Source: Amanita rubescens (Eukaryota; Basidiomycota; Agaricomycetes; Agaricales; Amanitaceae). From it: DNA of 64,000 nt. The position numbers were made by a program, and so were the translations under genes. The notes under the pieces were generated by a model. The model did no database searches. It saw nothing but the letters and a program-made list of their open reading frames with translations, and was not told the DNA's origin. This document shows positions 53,866-64,000 of the stretch, one piece after another (position 1 is the first letter of the stretch; each line of letters starts with the position of its first letter). Location of the stretch: NCBI GenBank assembly GCA_015039365.1, contig WION01000020.1, forward strand, positions 1 through 64,000, read 5' to 3'.

Positions 53866-54323
53866 GACGACTCGTAAAAAAAATTGGGGAGAATAAAGGC
53901 TGTTTGACAATCGGCTGCGTAGAGCTGAGGAGTTATATATATAGTGAGCCGGAGGGGCTGCACGTGGGAGGCTGAGCGCAAGACAATTAGTGGAGGGGAG
54001 GGGGAGACAAGACAGAGAGGCGAAGCTAGGCCGGCGACATTAATATTCGGATACAATTATGTACTTGACGCATACGAGTCAGGTCCATTTCCAAGGAAAT
54101 CTTGTGAGAGTTTATTCAACCGTGGATCGGTATCACAATCTGCCCTCAGCTTACCCTTTCGGAGGAAACTCGGAATCTCGCACTCACGCTACCATAATTA
54201 GCCTATACTCATTTAATAAGACGCCGTTAAGGTGGGTATCTACATGGAGATTGGGTAATCACTATACGTTGCCATATTGACAACCAGGTCAGCAACGTAG
54301 AAAGGGTATACGGCAGCCTAATC
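53866..54323. other. Promoter region of the unknown acidic protein and 3' end of the next gene
   Basis: No exon supported. Contains a TATATATATAG element near 53934, on the promoter side of the gene ending at 53123. Confidence 0.4.
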
Positions 54324-55219
54324 CTATGCAGCAGGCGGCGAAAGCACGGTTTTGCTCCTCCGTCGCAATTTCTGAGTCAAGTCCTTGGCTTTTTCCACCC
54401 AAGTCGACGACGTGGAACCTGATGATGCACCACGTTTGCGGGCGCTATTCGTTGCGTGCACGGTAGCGCAGGGTAGTTCTTCCGTCGTTAACTCTACAGT
54501 AGCCTCCTCCACGTGCACCCCTACTACCATCGGAGGTTCCATTACTGACTTTGAAATTACCTGCTCGGAGCCAGATCTGCTCAACCGACGAGGAAGCAAG
54601 TCCCCCACCGCTTTTGAGAGACCGCCCCGAGCTGACCCGTACACTTGAGTAGTGAGATGGTCACCCTCGATTTCCTCATCGTCATCGTCGTACTTACTCC
54701 CTGGAGGAAATGAATCGAAGCTGTCATTCTGCATTTTGATCAGCTTCATTGATGGGGATTGGCATGAGAGACGTACGACTTGCTGAGCTTGATAGAGAGC
54801 CATGTGAGATGGGTTTATAGAACGCGACGAGTCTTTTCTGTCGCTTGCCGATAACTGTGATACCAAACGGGGAGCACCGGCCCCATACTAATTAGCAGCC
54901 GAACATCTCATCAATCAGCAAAGCACTAAACGTACCTCACCAAAACGCGTCACTGATACACTGCCGCCTCTACGTCGCACAGTGCCGTTAGCGCTCGTCG
55001 CAGTATTATTCCTTGTTAGAGAAGGTTCGCCTGCACTGGTAGTTGGCTCTCCCCTTGTCGTTGGCTCTGAAAGGGAGATGGTCTGACTTTCCAACTCTGC
55101 ACGCCGCTCGGTCTCTTCTTCAACCTGAAGGAAAAGCTGTACGCTGTCAACTGGCAGGGAACATGTTTATTCGGTTCAGGTTTGTGTACCTTCTCTAGCG
55201 GTTCCATTTGGTCGACCAT
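54324..55219 (-). CDS. Unknown Ser/Arg-rich protein
   Basis: Three exons from ATG 55219 (MVDQMEPLEK). Intron 1 ends CTTTTCCTTCAG; exon 2 reads VEEETERRAELESQTISLSE and TVRRRGGSVSVTRFGE; intron 2 ends GCTAATTAG; exon 3 reads YGAGAPRLVSQLSASDRKDS. The rest has an acidic patch (KYDDDDEEIEGDH), LLPRRLSRSGSEQVISKSVM, and a basic end (KAKDLTQKLRRRSKTVLS). It is mostly disordered by appearance. Several RxxS sites could be kinase targets. No family recognised. Confidence 0.6.
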
Positions 55220-56555
55220 TTGTGGTTGTATAATTGCCCGAGTCCAGCGGTGCGTCACTCAGCAGATATATAGGAAGATGTGGGTGTGCAAATAACAAAG
55301 AGAATTAGTAGGCTGGGAACGGGGCGAACAGTCTGGATGAGCTTCTGAAGACCTTCCGGTTTAGGTAACTGTTCCGCATCGCTTCAATGTACTCCTTTCG
55401 GATGTTCGCATCACAAAATGATATTCTAAGTAATTGAAATCTTTTTCGCTGTGCACGTCATTGCACTTTGGATAAATGAATTTGCCTACATATCCCACAT
55501 CGTACGTCTTACGATCGCTCTGACCGTTTTGCGGTAGCCAGTCATGTGTAAATCCAGTCCGATAATATTAAAGCATGGTTTCATTGTCGATTAACAGTGT
55601 GATCTGGGCAGTATACTGCTTTGCTCGGCAAGTGGGCATTTTAATTTTGCAAGCACGTACGAAAGGGGATGCCATTACACAGCGCAGAGAAAGGCGCGAT
55701 GCTGGTATGCCAACCGGTCAATTGACGCAACCGTCCCTCAAGGAACAGATGTACTTGACCGGGGGAATGCAACAGGTACAGGCACCTGGGGATTTGCAAT
55801 GGCTTGCGGGAAAGGTACCCATGTCGGCGCGGTTGACACAACTCAGGGTAGAGGAGAGGCAGGGCGGACAAGCGCAAGTGTTCCAAGTCGTAGCCATGTG
55901 CAATGGAATTCTAGAAGTGAATTGTTCCTGTTTCCAAGTCGCACACGACGGGTTACCACAATAGATAGATATCTAAGAGAGAAGTGCCTCCGAAGTTGGC
56001 TCGAGTTCTTATCCGTGCTGCCGCAGAGAAGATTAGTCTCATATACGCGCGCCAAAAATTGATAATGACCGCCCATTCATTTTTTTCTACCTTTACGGAG
56101 TTGTGTTGCTAGCCGTTCTGATTGTTTGAAAAGTCTATCACAAGAATTTTGGTTTGATGTAAGGAAGTGTAAAGTTTGAACTTTGAACCTGCGGCTATCA
56201 TCCACGCGCGTGGCACATTCCTCTTTTGTTCATCACCCGTCAACTGGCTCTTACATATCATCGGGCACCCGGCCTTCCAATTCTCAGGTCACAGAGACCT
56301 GCCAAGGGTTAAGGAATGCATGAGGCGGCTGCGATCAGTCGCATGCAACCCATGAGGCACTGATTGACTACATCGCAGGCGTTGCGGGATTGACTCGTCG
56401 ATGGATTCGGTATATTCGCAGGTAAGAAACTCGGATTCTCAGTAAGGTTATACTTCTCGAATTTTCGCAGTCATCAGGTTGTTAGTTTTGGCTTGATCCG
56501 CCATTCCATCGCCTGGATTATATAACGTTTACTGGAACGACACTACTGCACCACG
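55220..56555. other. Intergenic stretch before the HerA-like ATPase gene
   Basis: One plus-strand frame of 129 codons (55575-55964) starts with ATG but has no recognisable domain or paralogue and no convincing intron structure, so I do not call it. No repeats seen. Confidence 0.4.
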
Positions 56556-58345
56556 ATGCCCCGGTTGTATCAGGACGGACCTACAGCTAGCAGTTCCATG
56601 AGGGGAACAATCGTTAACGGCGAGAAAGATCCGGTGAGTGGGCGTCTGATTCGTCTTGCATCTACTGATCTACATGTTCTTACTCTTCACAGGAGTTTAC
56701 ACTCTTGGATGATGTCGAGGAAGACAACGAGGATCAAACTGATGATCATGAGCTTTTAACCGCTCCGATACTGACACGCGATGCATATGTCGCCGTCGGC
56801 GGAGAAAGAAATATCGGTCAGTATGGTCTCATGGGGAAAATCCTTGGCGTCGGGTCAGTACTAAGTGATGCGCACTGCGAAGGCCTTCATGCTGAAACTT
56901 TTATTCAGATCAAAAGATGGCGTACGGTCCCTCGAGGATTCCAGACTGTACTTGAATACGGTGAGCATCAGCGCATCCAATGATATGTCATGCTGATGTG
57001 ATCCCACAGAATACTCCTTTCTCAGCGGTGGTCTGCGGTGTCCAGGGCTCCGGAAAATCACACACGGTCTCTATTATTCTAGAATCGATGCTCGTGCCTC
57101 AATATACACCCATCGGATCATTAAAACAACCGCTGTCGGCTCTCGTCCTTCACTACGGCAATGGTGGTCCAAATGGGCTACCCAGCGAAGCGGCATATAT
57201 TGGTGTTCCACGATCAAAGGGTATTAAAACACCGAGAGTACATGTCTATGTACCAAAGTCTTCTCTGGGAACGCGGAAACGCGTATATGCACCTCTAGGT
57301 GCAAATATCACTGTCGCACCACTCTTATTTGACGAGAGTGAATTAGATGCTGAAGCGTTTCTTACCATGATGGCCATCGACTCACTCGAGTCTGCCCCAT
57401 TATACATGCAGATCGTAATGGTATGTCTATTGTCATTTATGTTGGAATCAAGCATAAACGCTAAATCTTCTTGTAGTCCATTCTTCGGGACCTTGGTGAA
57501 ACATTCACTCTTGATCGGTTCAAAGCAGAACTCGAAATACGAAAAAAAAGCTTTAACCCTGCACAACTTGCCGGGTTGGAACAAAGAATGGCGTTACTTA
57601 AAACGTTCTTGTTGCCGCGGGGCAGACAACAACTGCGCTTTGCTCCTGGTCGTCTGACCATTGTGGATCTGACAGATACATTCATTGACGCCACATCGGC
57701 ATGTAGTCTGTTCGAAATCGTCGTTCGCTTATTTATACGCGCCGAAGTCAACACCGGGAAAGTTCTCCTAGTCGACGAAGCACACAAGGTTTGTCGTTAT
57801 ACATTATGACCTTTTCGGTTCACAAATTCTTCTCTAGTATCTCGAGCGTGGAACGACAAATGGCCTCGTGAAGACATTGTTGACGTTGGTCCGTGAGCAG
57901 CGGCACCTGGCTATGAGGGTTCTCGTTAGTACGCAAGGTGAAGAAAGGTTTTAGATCCTTCTCCCCACCTGACGCTGGCTCTAGAACCGACAGTCATTCC
58001 GCCTGTTATTCTGGACTTGTGTACCGTTATGGTCTTACATCGCTTTTCCTCCCCGGAGTGGTGGGAGCATGTAAAGCGACATGTTTCTGCACAAATATCC
58101 ACTGAAGACGTCTTTGAAAAAATCGTTGGACTAAAAGTAAGCAACAATCTGCTTTGGGAAGAATCTAGCTGACAATCCTCGAGACCGGCCAAGCAATGGT
58201 TTTGGCACCGTCAGGTCTAATACTGGATGGGAAAGCTGTCACTCACCTTGGGCGTCACTATATTCTGATGAAAAGCCGACGGCGTATTACGCTCGATGGT
58301 GGGACATCTGTCCTTACCATAGGCTCGACATCGATCGATCAATAA
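56556..58345 (+). CDS. HerA-like P-loop ATPase, fungal type
   Basis: About seven exons from ATG 56556. An N-terminal acidic part (EFTLDDVEEDNEDQTDDHEL) leads to FSAVVCGVQGSGKSHTVSII (Walker A, GVQGSGKS). Further landmarks are LKQPLSALVLHYG, the arm LRFAPGRLTIVDLTDTFIDA, Walker B as KVLLVDEAHK, LLTLVREQRHLAMRVLVSTQ (sensor), EPTVIPPVILDLCTVMVLHR, and TGQAMVLAPSGLI. This is the layout of the HerA/FtsK-like ATPases found as orphan genes in Agaricomycetes. Bacterial relatives move DNA, but the job of the fungal proteins is not known. All catalytic motifs are intact. A decayed remnant of another gene follows at 58466. Confidence 0.8.
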
Positions 58346-58465
58346 TAGGATCCCTTGCTTGCAAAGACGAGTTCAGATATCTAATGTGACGTGTGTATCT
58401 TAGCTTTCCGCTGTCATCGATTGATCTGGAAATTTTGACTGCTATTCTCAAGTGTCTGAGATGTC

Positions 58466-58848
58466 TTGTCCCCTGAACGAAGACGCCGTCGCTACTATCC
58501 CACTACCGCTGCCAGACTGTCTTGGGACTCTCGGCATGGTCCATATCGACGTCTCAAACAACACTGTTGCGACAACAACGACAATCCAAACGTATTAAGG
58601 AGCGTGAGCTTAACAACCATATCATTGCGTTTGAGGGACCCAGTGAATTGAACTGGCGGAGTATAGAGAAAGATAAACAAGCCATGAATGGCACGAACAT
58701 GCTTTGAAGGCCAAGCAGTATTGGCGCGGCGGCAATTACGAAGGGAGCGGCACTCCGTGGCGGAAGATCCATCGTGAATTAAACGCAACCGCAAAGGAGT
58801 TCATACCAGAACGGTACCCGAAAGTCGAGCCACAGATAATGGTCTAGT
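58466..58848 (+). pseudogene. Frame-shifted coding remnant of unknown family
   Basis: Three frames join into one protein-like series. LSWDSRHGPYRRLKQH is followed, after a one-base shift near 58586, by SKRIKERELNNHIIAFEGPS and ELNWRSIEKDKQA. After another shift near 58684 it continues HEWHEHALKAKQYWRGGNYE, GSGTPWRKIHRELNATAKEF, IPERYPKVEPQ and a stop. Composition and continuity argue for a real gene that has decayed. The first stretch may extend upstream. No name can be given. Confidence 0.45.
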
Positions 58849-59491
58849 GATGTACTATCGATCGCTCCGCGGTATGTGAAAAGCTATTTATAGAAATATC
58901 CGACGGTCATTTAGCAGAGTCGTGACATAGAGCAAAGCGGGTTATACTGCTCTGGTAGGCTTCAGGTATAGCTGCGAACGAGATAGTGGGGTTATTTGCC
59001 TGTTGGGGTACAAGCATGTCTCCGGTGTGGCGCTTTACCATGTTCCGACTTCCGAGAGCATCATGTTGATGTGTCGGCATTTGATAAAAATATACCGATG
59101 ATACTGGTACCCCTTGATACTTGCGTGTTTTTCCGTAGTATGTGCGTCTAGGGAACGAAGTATTTTATGAAAAATGTGTATGTGGGATCCCGCGAACTCG
59201 CCCAGACGGCCTAGAAACTGCTAGGTATTATTATCCATGAACCCACGAAAGCTTGAACCACCTTCGATCGTGATTATCACCATTCACGGGCCGTAAAATT
59301 ACACGCACCCCTTTTCGCAATCAATGAAATGACGAACGTGCGTACCAATGCCAAGGCGCAAACGTCGCACACCCCGGCGCTTTTAACCTCCTCAAAGGCT
59401 CTCGAATATGGTAACCTTTAAAGGGACTCGGACAAATAAATAGGTTAATCGTGTACGACACTACCCTTACTTTAAGACCGCCACCCCTCAT
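58849..59491. other. Spacer before the second BTB group
   Basis: No gene or repeat recognised. Confidence 0.4.
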
Positions 59492-60271
59492 ATGCATCAC
59501 ACTACCACTAACGTTATTAACGGAATGCCCACTCGACACAAAGATTATTACTTTGAGGACATTATCTTCCTGGTAAACCAGTCGTGCAATGCTCCCTCTT
59601 ATTCGTACTTAGCCTTCTGTTTGCAGGTAGAGGATCAGCTATTCAAAGTTCCGCGCCACTTGTTCCTCCAGGAGTCAGAAATATTCCGTGATATCCTCAG
59701 CTGTCCTGTACCTAAAGGTGCACGACCAGACGGATTATCAGATGATCAACCTCTACAACTGCAAGGCATTGCTGCCAAAGATTTTGTCCTTTTACTACAG
59801 TGCATGTACCCGATTTTGTTAGTCTTGCGAAGTGATGCTCGCGCACATCAATGACGCAATTATAATTATAGGCACTTCACACAAAATCCGCAGTTTCCGG
59901 CATTCGAAAAGATGGAAGAATGGACAGCAGTGCTCGACCTCGCCAGTCGGTTCGAGATGACAAACATTAAACAAATAGCCACGGACAATCTGATTTCCAT
60001 TATGGCGAGCAAGCCGGCTTTGCAGGCACACATGGGAAGAAAACATCATGTTAAGGAGTGGGTAATTTCTGGGCTCAATAAACTAATCCAGCGTGCAGAA
60101 CCACTCAACAAGGAGGAAGCGGAATTGATTGGCACCGAAGACGCGTTGAAAGTCATGGCATTACGGGAAACCTGTGTGTATGACCCGTACAATTGCAGAT
60201 GGACAAGAAGGGAAAGGGGGCAAGCACCGTTAGATTTTTCGCAAGCGATCCGTCGGGGGTTCAGTCCATGA
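59492..60271 (+). CDS. BTB/POZ protein, second subgroup
   Basis: Three exons from ATG 59492 (an in-frame ATG at 59525 is the position used by the array genes, so the start could be there). BTB core VEDQLFKVPRHLFLQESEIF to LLQCMYPI; the second intron begins GTTAGT and ends ATTATAG. BACK-like region with MEEWTAVLDLASRFEM, LQAHMGRKHHVKEWVISGL and LNKEEAELIGTEDALKVMAL. There is no Cys cluster; the C-terminus is short (WTRRERGQAPLDFSQAIRRG). This tail recurs in the next gene (RRGEVPLDFAKEIQVRF), so the subgroup has its own conserved end. Confidence 0.82.
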
Positions 60272-61402
60272 TTTGGGGCAGTCATGAATTTATGGCGGGT
60301 AAAATTGAGCTCACACTGATAAAATTCGAAATGTTTGTACCAATATATTTATTCTTCGTTGGGAGCGTATCAGCGAGGCCGTCGCATAGTCGGTTTTCGA
60401 TTCAATTCAAGAGGTTGAGCCCGAGGAGCTCTGTGAGCATCGACTGACGGATCGTACAACGCTTGCGATGGAAGAAGTGCAAAATACCTTGTCAGTGCTA
60501 TAGACGTCAGTGTTATAGATGCCAGTTAATCGTGTTTCTGACTTTGCTGTGTTGGTAGTACCGCACACTCGCGTACTATAGGCCGGGGCGCGAGGAGTAA
60601 AGTCATGTATGTGTGCATGTTTCATTTGGTCGCCATTGTGCTTCTCGAGTAATTTACGGCATTGAGTCCGGATCCGTTTATATCATTCCCTTGCGCCAAG
60701 TGAAATAACCAATGGACCATCCTCAACTCTGATGACCTAATGCAGCTTCTATGACTTTCGCTATTTTTTTTTGGCGATGTTATGCTTCTCTCTACTATGT
60801 TATTGCGTCGTCGAATGTCGTAACTATTGTCACATGTCTTTCATTCCTCTTCGTTGCAGTGCAGATAGCGCCAATAAAGCTCCCCCCAGGTCGCAGCTAC
60901 ATCCGATGCAAGAACGGCGGGGTATAATGTGATGCCTGCCACGCGTCGCTTGGGTATATGCTGCCGACAGCAATGTTATTAATGTTATAGATGTTGTATT
61001 TTCACCCTTGAGGACGGTATTCATCGAGCGTGAGGCCTTGAGGTGTCCAAAAATTAAACGTTGCGCGACCTGCCGAGTCAGGACTCAGGAGTCCTAGGCC
61101 TCGAACGATGTAGTCTCGTTCCCAGCCGTAATGAGCAAGTCGATGTGCTATCAATCCCGTGTGTCGGAGTGGGCCGGGCGGAGTCAAAGTTTTTGAGTAT
61201 TTTCGCACGATCGACTAATGGCAATGCGCAGAGCGCAAAATCCTCTCAGGACTTTTGACTCCGATTAGGAGTCTGCTCGGTCCGTTCCGTAGCTAAACGT
61301 CTGGGCACGAGAACGACGTGCCATCAATACATCACGGAAGGTGCCGAAGCTGCTTCTTTTATTATCCATCTCTTTGAGAAGAGTATATTCATTCGCGAGA
61401 GG
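60272..61402. other. Spacer between BTB genes of the second subgroup
   Basis: No gene supported over 1.1 kb. Short frames on both strands show no family features, and the shared upstream blocks of the main array are absent. Confidence 0.4.
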
Positions 61403-62139
61403 ATGGCGGCAGCAAAACCCGTTATGCACGACGAAGAGTTCTACTTCCAGGATATAGTTATACAGGTGTGGAAGCAACATGCTTTCATCCCTACAATCTC
61501 TTCTAAGATAATGCCTACAGGTGGAGAATCGACTTTTCAAAGTTCCTCGTCGCGTCTTCATACAAGAGTCTCAAGTATTCAGAGACATGTTTTCGTTACC
61601 CGTCCCAGAGGGGATCTTAGCGGATGGTACATCTGATAGCAAGCCTTTGAAACTGGATGGAATCATGGCGATTGACTTTGTTCGATTGCTCCGATTCCTA
61701 TTCCCAGCAAAGTAGGCATGTCATAAAGTCCACCCAAGTATATACTAATTTACGAAGACAACTTTATCCGCTCAAGACTCTCGATGAGTGGACATCAGTC
61801 TTCAAGCTTGCCGCGTTATGGGATATGGAAGATGTAAAGGCAGAGGCGATACAGAAAATGACCCCATTACTCGAAAAGCAACCGGCAAAGCAAGTAAAAT
61901 TATCGGTTGAACACGGAGTCGTGGAATGGTTGGTGCCTGGCCTTAACCTATTGGTGCAGCGCGCAGAGCCTTTGAACAAGGACGATATCGATTTGATTGG
62001 CTTGGATTATGCACTCCAGATCATGACTCTTCGTGAAGACTGCCGTCATAGCTCAGGCTCTTGGAGCGTTCAGCGACGGGGAGAGGTTCCACTGGACTTC
62101 GCTAAAGAAATCCAAGTTCGCTTCAACATTCGTCAGTGA
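61403..62139 (+). CDS. BTB/POZ protein, second subgroup
   Basis: Three exons from ATG 61403 (MAAAKPVMHDEEFYFQDIVI). BTB core VENRLFKVPRRVFIQESQVF to LLRFLFPA; BACK-like region LDEWTSVFKLAALWDMEDVK, KQPAKQVKLSVEHGVVEWLV, and LNKDDIDLIGLDYALQIMTL. The tail RRGEVPLDFAKEIQVRF matches the other two subgroup members. No Cys cluster. It is closest to the gene at 62501, about 360 bp downstream, so the two are a tandem pair. Confidence 0.83.
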
Positions 62140-62500
62140 TATGTACAAGTACGCAATTGTAGCGGTTTAGGCCGGTCACCAAATGGAACTCGGTGCCAAC
62201 TGCTACATGTTCACTTATCTGCATCTACGATCCGACCCGCCCTTCCGGAATTCTGAGGCTGAGTACTGAGTTCTCGAATTCTACTTCTGAATCTATTAGA
62301 TAAATAAATACAAACAATTTCCTTCCTCGCAGCCGCCGCACACTGCGCGAGCACACTAATGGACAGCCTTGAGGCCTTCTTGCTCTTTGCGCAGCATTTT
62401 ACGTTTCACGCACAGTGGATGTCTGGGAACAATAGTACGAAGTGGCCTTGTATAAAGATCGATAAGCGCTACCTCGGTCGCCACCATTCACGCAACAATC

Positions 62501-63271
62501 ATGGCGACGTTACCTATGAGTAAAGCCGCTATCTTTCATGACGAAGAATTCTATTTGCACGATATAATATTTCAGGTTCGTATAAGTATCACACTGCTCC
62601 ACCTATCTTTAAATATTTGTCCTGCCTACAGGTCGAGAATAGACTCTTCAAAGTTCCTCGCCAACTATTCGTGCACCAATCTCAAGTATTTCGAGACATG
62701 CTCTCATTGCCTGTCCCACCGGGTACCAAAGCGGATGGTACATCCGATGACCAACCTTTGACACTGGATGGAATCACGGCAATCAATTTTATCCGATTAC
62801 TTAGGTACTTAATCCCAATCAAGTATGTAAAGCACTGGTTTTTTTCAAGTATGTGCTGATTATTATTTATGAAGACAATCTTCTGATTCGCACCCGCTGA
62901 CGACACTCGACGAATGGACATCAGTCTTCCAGCTTGCTGCGTTATGGGATATGGAAGATGTGAAGGAAGATGCAATAGAGAAAATGACCCCACTATTCGA
63001 AAATCAACCAGCGAAACAAGTAAAATTATCACTTGAACATGACGTTGGGGAATGGCTCATACCGGGCCTTCAACGATTGGTGCAACGCGCAGAGCCTCTG
63101 AACAGAGACGATTTCGCCTTGATTGGTTTGGACTATGCGCTCAAGGTAATGGCGCTTCGTGAAGATTGCTGCCATGATCGTACATATCATCGATGGTCGA
63201 TTTCCCAACGAGGAGTGGCGAGGATAGACGTGTCTGCAGAGATCAGGACTCGTTTTGGTTTTCGTTCGTAA
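62501..63271 (+). CDS. BTB/POZ protein, second subgroup
   Basis: Three exons from ATG 62501 (MATLPMSKAAIFHDEEFYLH). BTB core VENRLFKVPRQLFVHQSQVF, DGTSDDQPLTLDGITAINFI; BACK-like region LDEWTSVFQLAALWDMEDVK, NQPAKQVKLSLEHDVGEWLI, and LNRDDFALIGLDYALKVMAL. The tail SQRGVARIDVSAEIRTRFGF is the diverged form of the subgroup end. It is the tandem partner of 61403. No lesions seen. Confidence 0.83.
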
Positions 63272-63635
63272 CCCTGCATATGTACAGTAGTAAACGTTTA
63301 AACTGATCGACATGCACATGGACTCGAAATTTCGGCAAGGATATGCGACCTTTAGCATCTGTGTGACAGGTATTAATTGATATTACAAACGGCCAACTGA
63401 TTATTTATCAAATCAACTTTATCTCGTAATTTAAGCCAATCGCCACATCGACAAATCCGCCAATCTTTAAGCTTACGATTCTTTCCAATCGCAGCAACAT
63501 GAAACTGCGGAGAAGTGAGCCTGGGTATATCTTGCCTAGTGTGGTAGATAACACTACTATTAAAAGGCGAACACGGACTTCTCAAACACGTGTCGGATCT
63601 CTTAGCATCCTCCCAGCTCCGCAAGTGCATGAGAG
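63272..63635. other. Spacer before the last BTB gene
   Basis: No exon, repeat or clear promoter element recognised. Confidence 0.4.
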
Positions 63636-64000
63636 ATGGCTAGGAAGAACCGTCAATCTCAGGCTATGGACGACGATGACTCGATGAAAGACACACCTCC
63701 GAGTTACTATGGTGACTTCCAGAAACACCCTACATTTTATACGGAGGATGTTTTCTTTGAGGCAAGCACTGGATGCGAGTGGCGCGGCTTGATCATTATG
63801 CTGACTATCCAAAATCAGATCGACAATACCATATTTAAGTTCCCAAAATATCACCTGAGGGATTCTCCAGTATTTGAACGGATCTTCGAGTTCGCGGCGC
63901 TCGAAGACGACGTGGAGATTAGCGGAGCTGGAACAGCACAAGACCCTTTCGGTTGCTCGACGATAGATAAGAGGGCGCTTGAATCATTTCTGGCTCTCCA
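63636..64000 (+). CDS. Divergent BTB/POZ protein, 5' part only
   Basis: Starts at 63636 (MARKNRQSQAMDDDDSMKDT) with a longer lead than the other BTB genes, then TFYTEDVFFE. The intron at 63762-63818 appears to use a GC donor (GAG|GCAAGC) and an AATCAG acceptor; position and length match intron 1 of the other BTB genes. Exon 2 gives the BTB core IDNTIFKFPKYHLRDSPVFE and an acidic insert (EDDVEISGAGTAQD). It is cut by the window end before the end of the BTB fold. Confidence 0.72.
   Translation, partial: MARKNRQSQAMDDDDSMKDTPPSYYGDFQKHPTFYTEDVFFEASTGCEWRGLIIMLTIQNQIDNTIFKFPKYHLRDSPVFERIFEFAALEDDVEISGAGTAQDPFGCSTIDKRALESFLAL

Noticed and set aside
55575..55964. 129-codon plus-strand open frame
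   Set aside because: Starts with ATG and is Gln-rich, but has no homologue known to me, no paralogue here and overlaps equally long antisense frames.

Overview
The window looks like nuclear DNA of a mushroom-forming basidiomycete (Agaricomycetes). Genes are split by many GT-AG introns of about 50 nt. The gene content includes expanded HSPA12-type Hsp70-like ATPases, an array of BTB/POZ proteins, a DUF4246 protein, a HerA-like fungal P-loop ATPase, a Helitron remnant, a U2 snRNA with the GTAGTA branch-site pairing element, and the housekeeping genes KRI1 and a Pff1-type vacuolar M28 protease. The species cannot be named from sequence alone.

Region 1 (1-12147) is an Hsp70-like cluster. A broken Hsp70-like gene (1-1666, minus) is followed by two divergent pairs. 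Each pair is a minus-strand coiled-coil protein head to head with a plus-strand Hsp70-like ATPase (2355-4305 with 4759-7246; 7326-9404 with 9623-12147). The coiled-coil proteins share a C-terminal domain and an intron at the same place, so the unit that was copied appears to be the pair. One Hsp70-like copy is intact, one has lost its second phosphate-binding motif, and one has frameshifts.

Region 2 (12614-29592) is a fast-evolving BTB array. It has six intact genes (13190, 16017, 18471, 21413, 23386, 27761), a divergent seventh (28791), and at least five broken or partial copies. Most carry a C-terminal Cys cluster after the BTB-BACK-like part. The tails differ: basic, Ser/Pro-rich, or FG-containing. 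Wedged into the array are a decayed enolase-superfamily (ENOSF1-type) gene, repeated spacer elements and a decayed Helitron.

Region 3 (29656-58848) is mixed. It holds the Pff1-like protease, a kinase-like protein, a DUF4246 protein, a putative secreted protein and its paralogue split by a solo LTR with a 5-bp target duplication, a tandem duplication of an unknown gene, the U2 snRNA gene, single-pass membrane proteins, KRI1, two unknown genes, a HerA-like ATPase and a frame-shifted remnant. A 2.4-kb gene-poor stretch with degenerate tandem repeats lies at 50676-53122.

Region 4 (59492-64000) returns to BTB genes of a more divergent subgroup without the Cys cluster. The last is cut by the window edge and uses an apparent GC-AG intron.

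Exon boundaries were read by eye from splice consensus and comparison between paralogues in the window. Gene spans are more reliable than individual splice sites.
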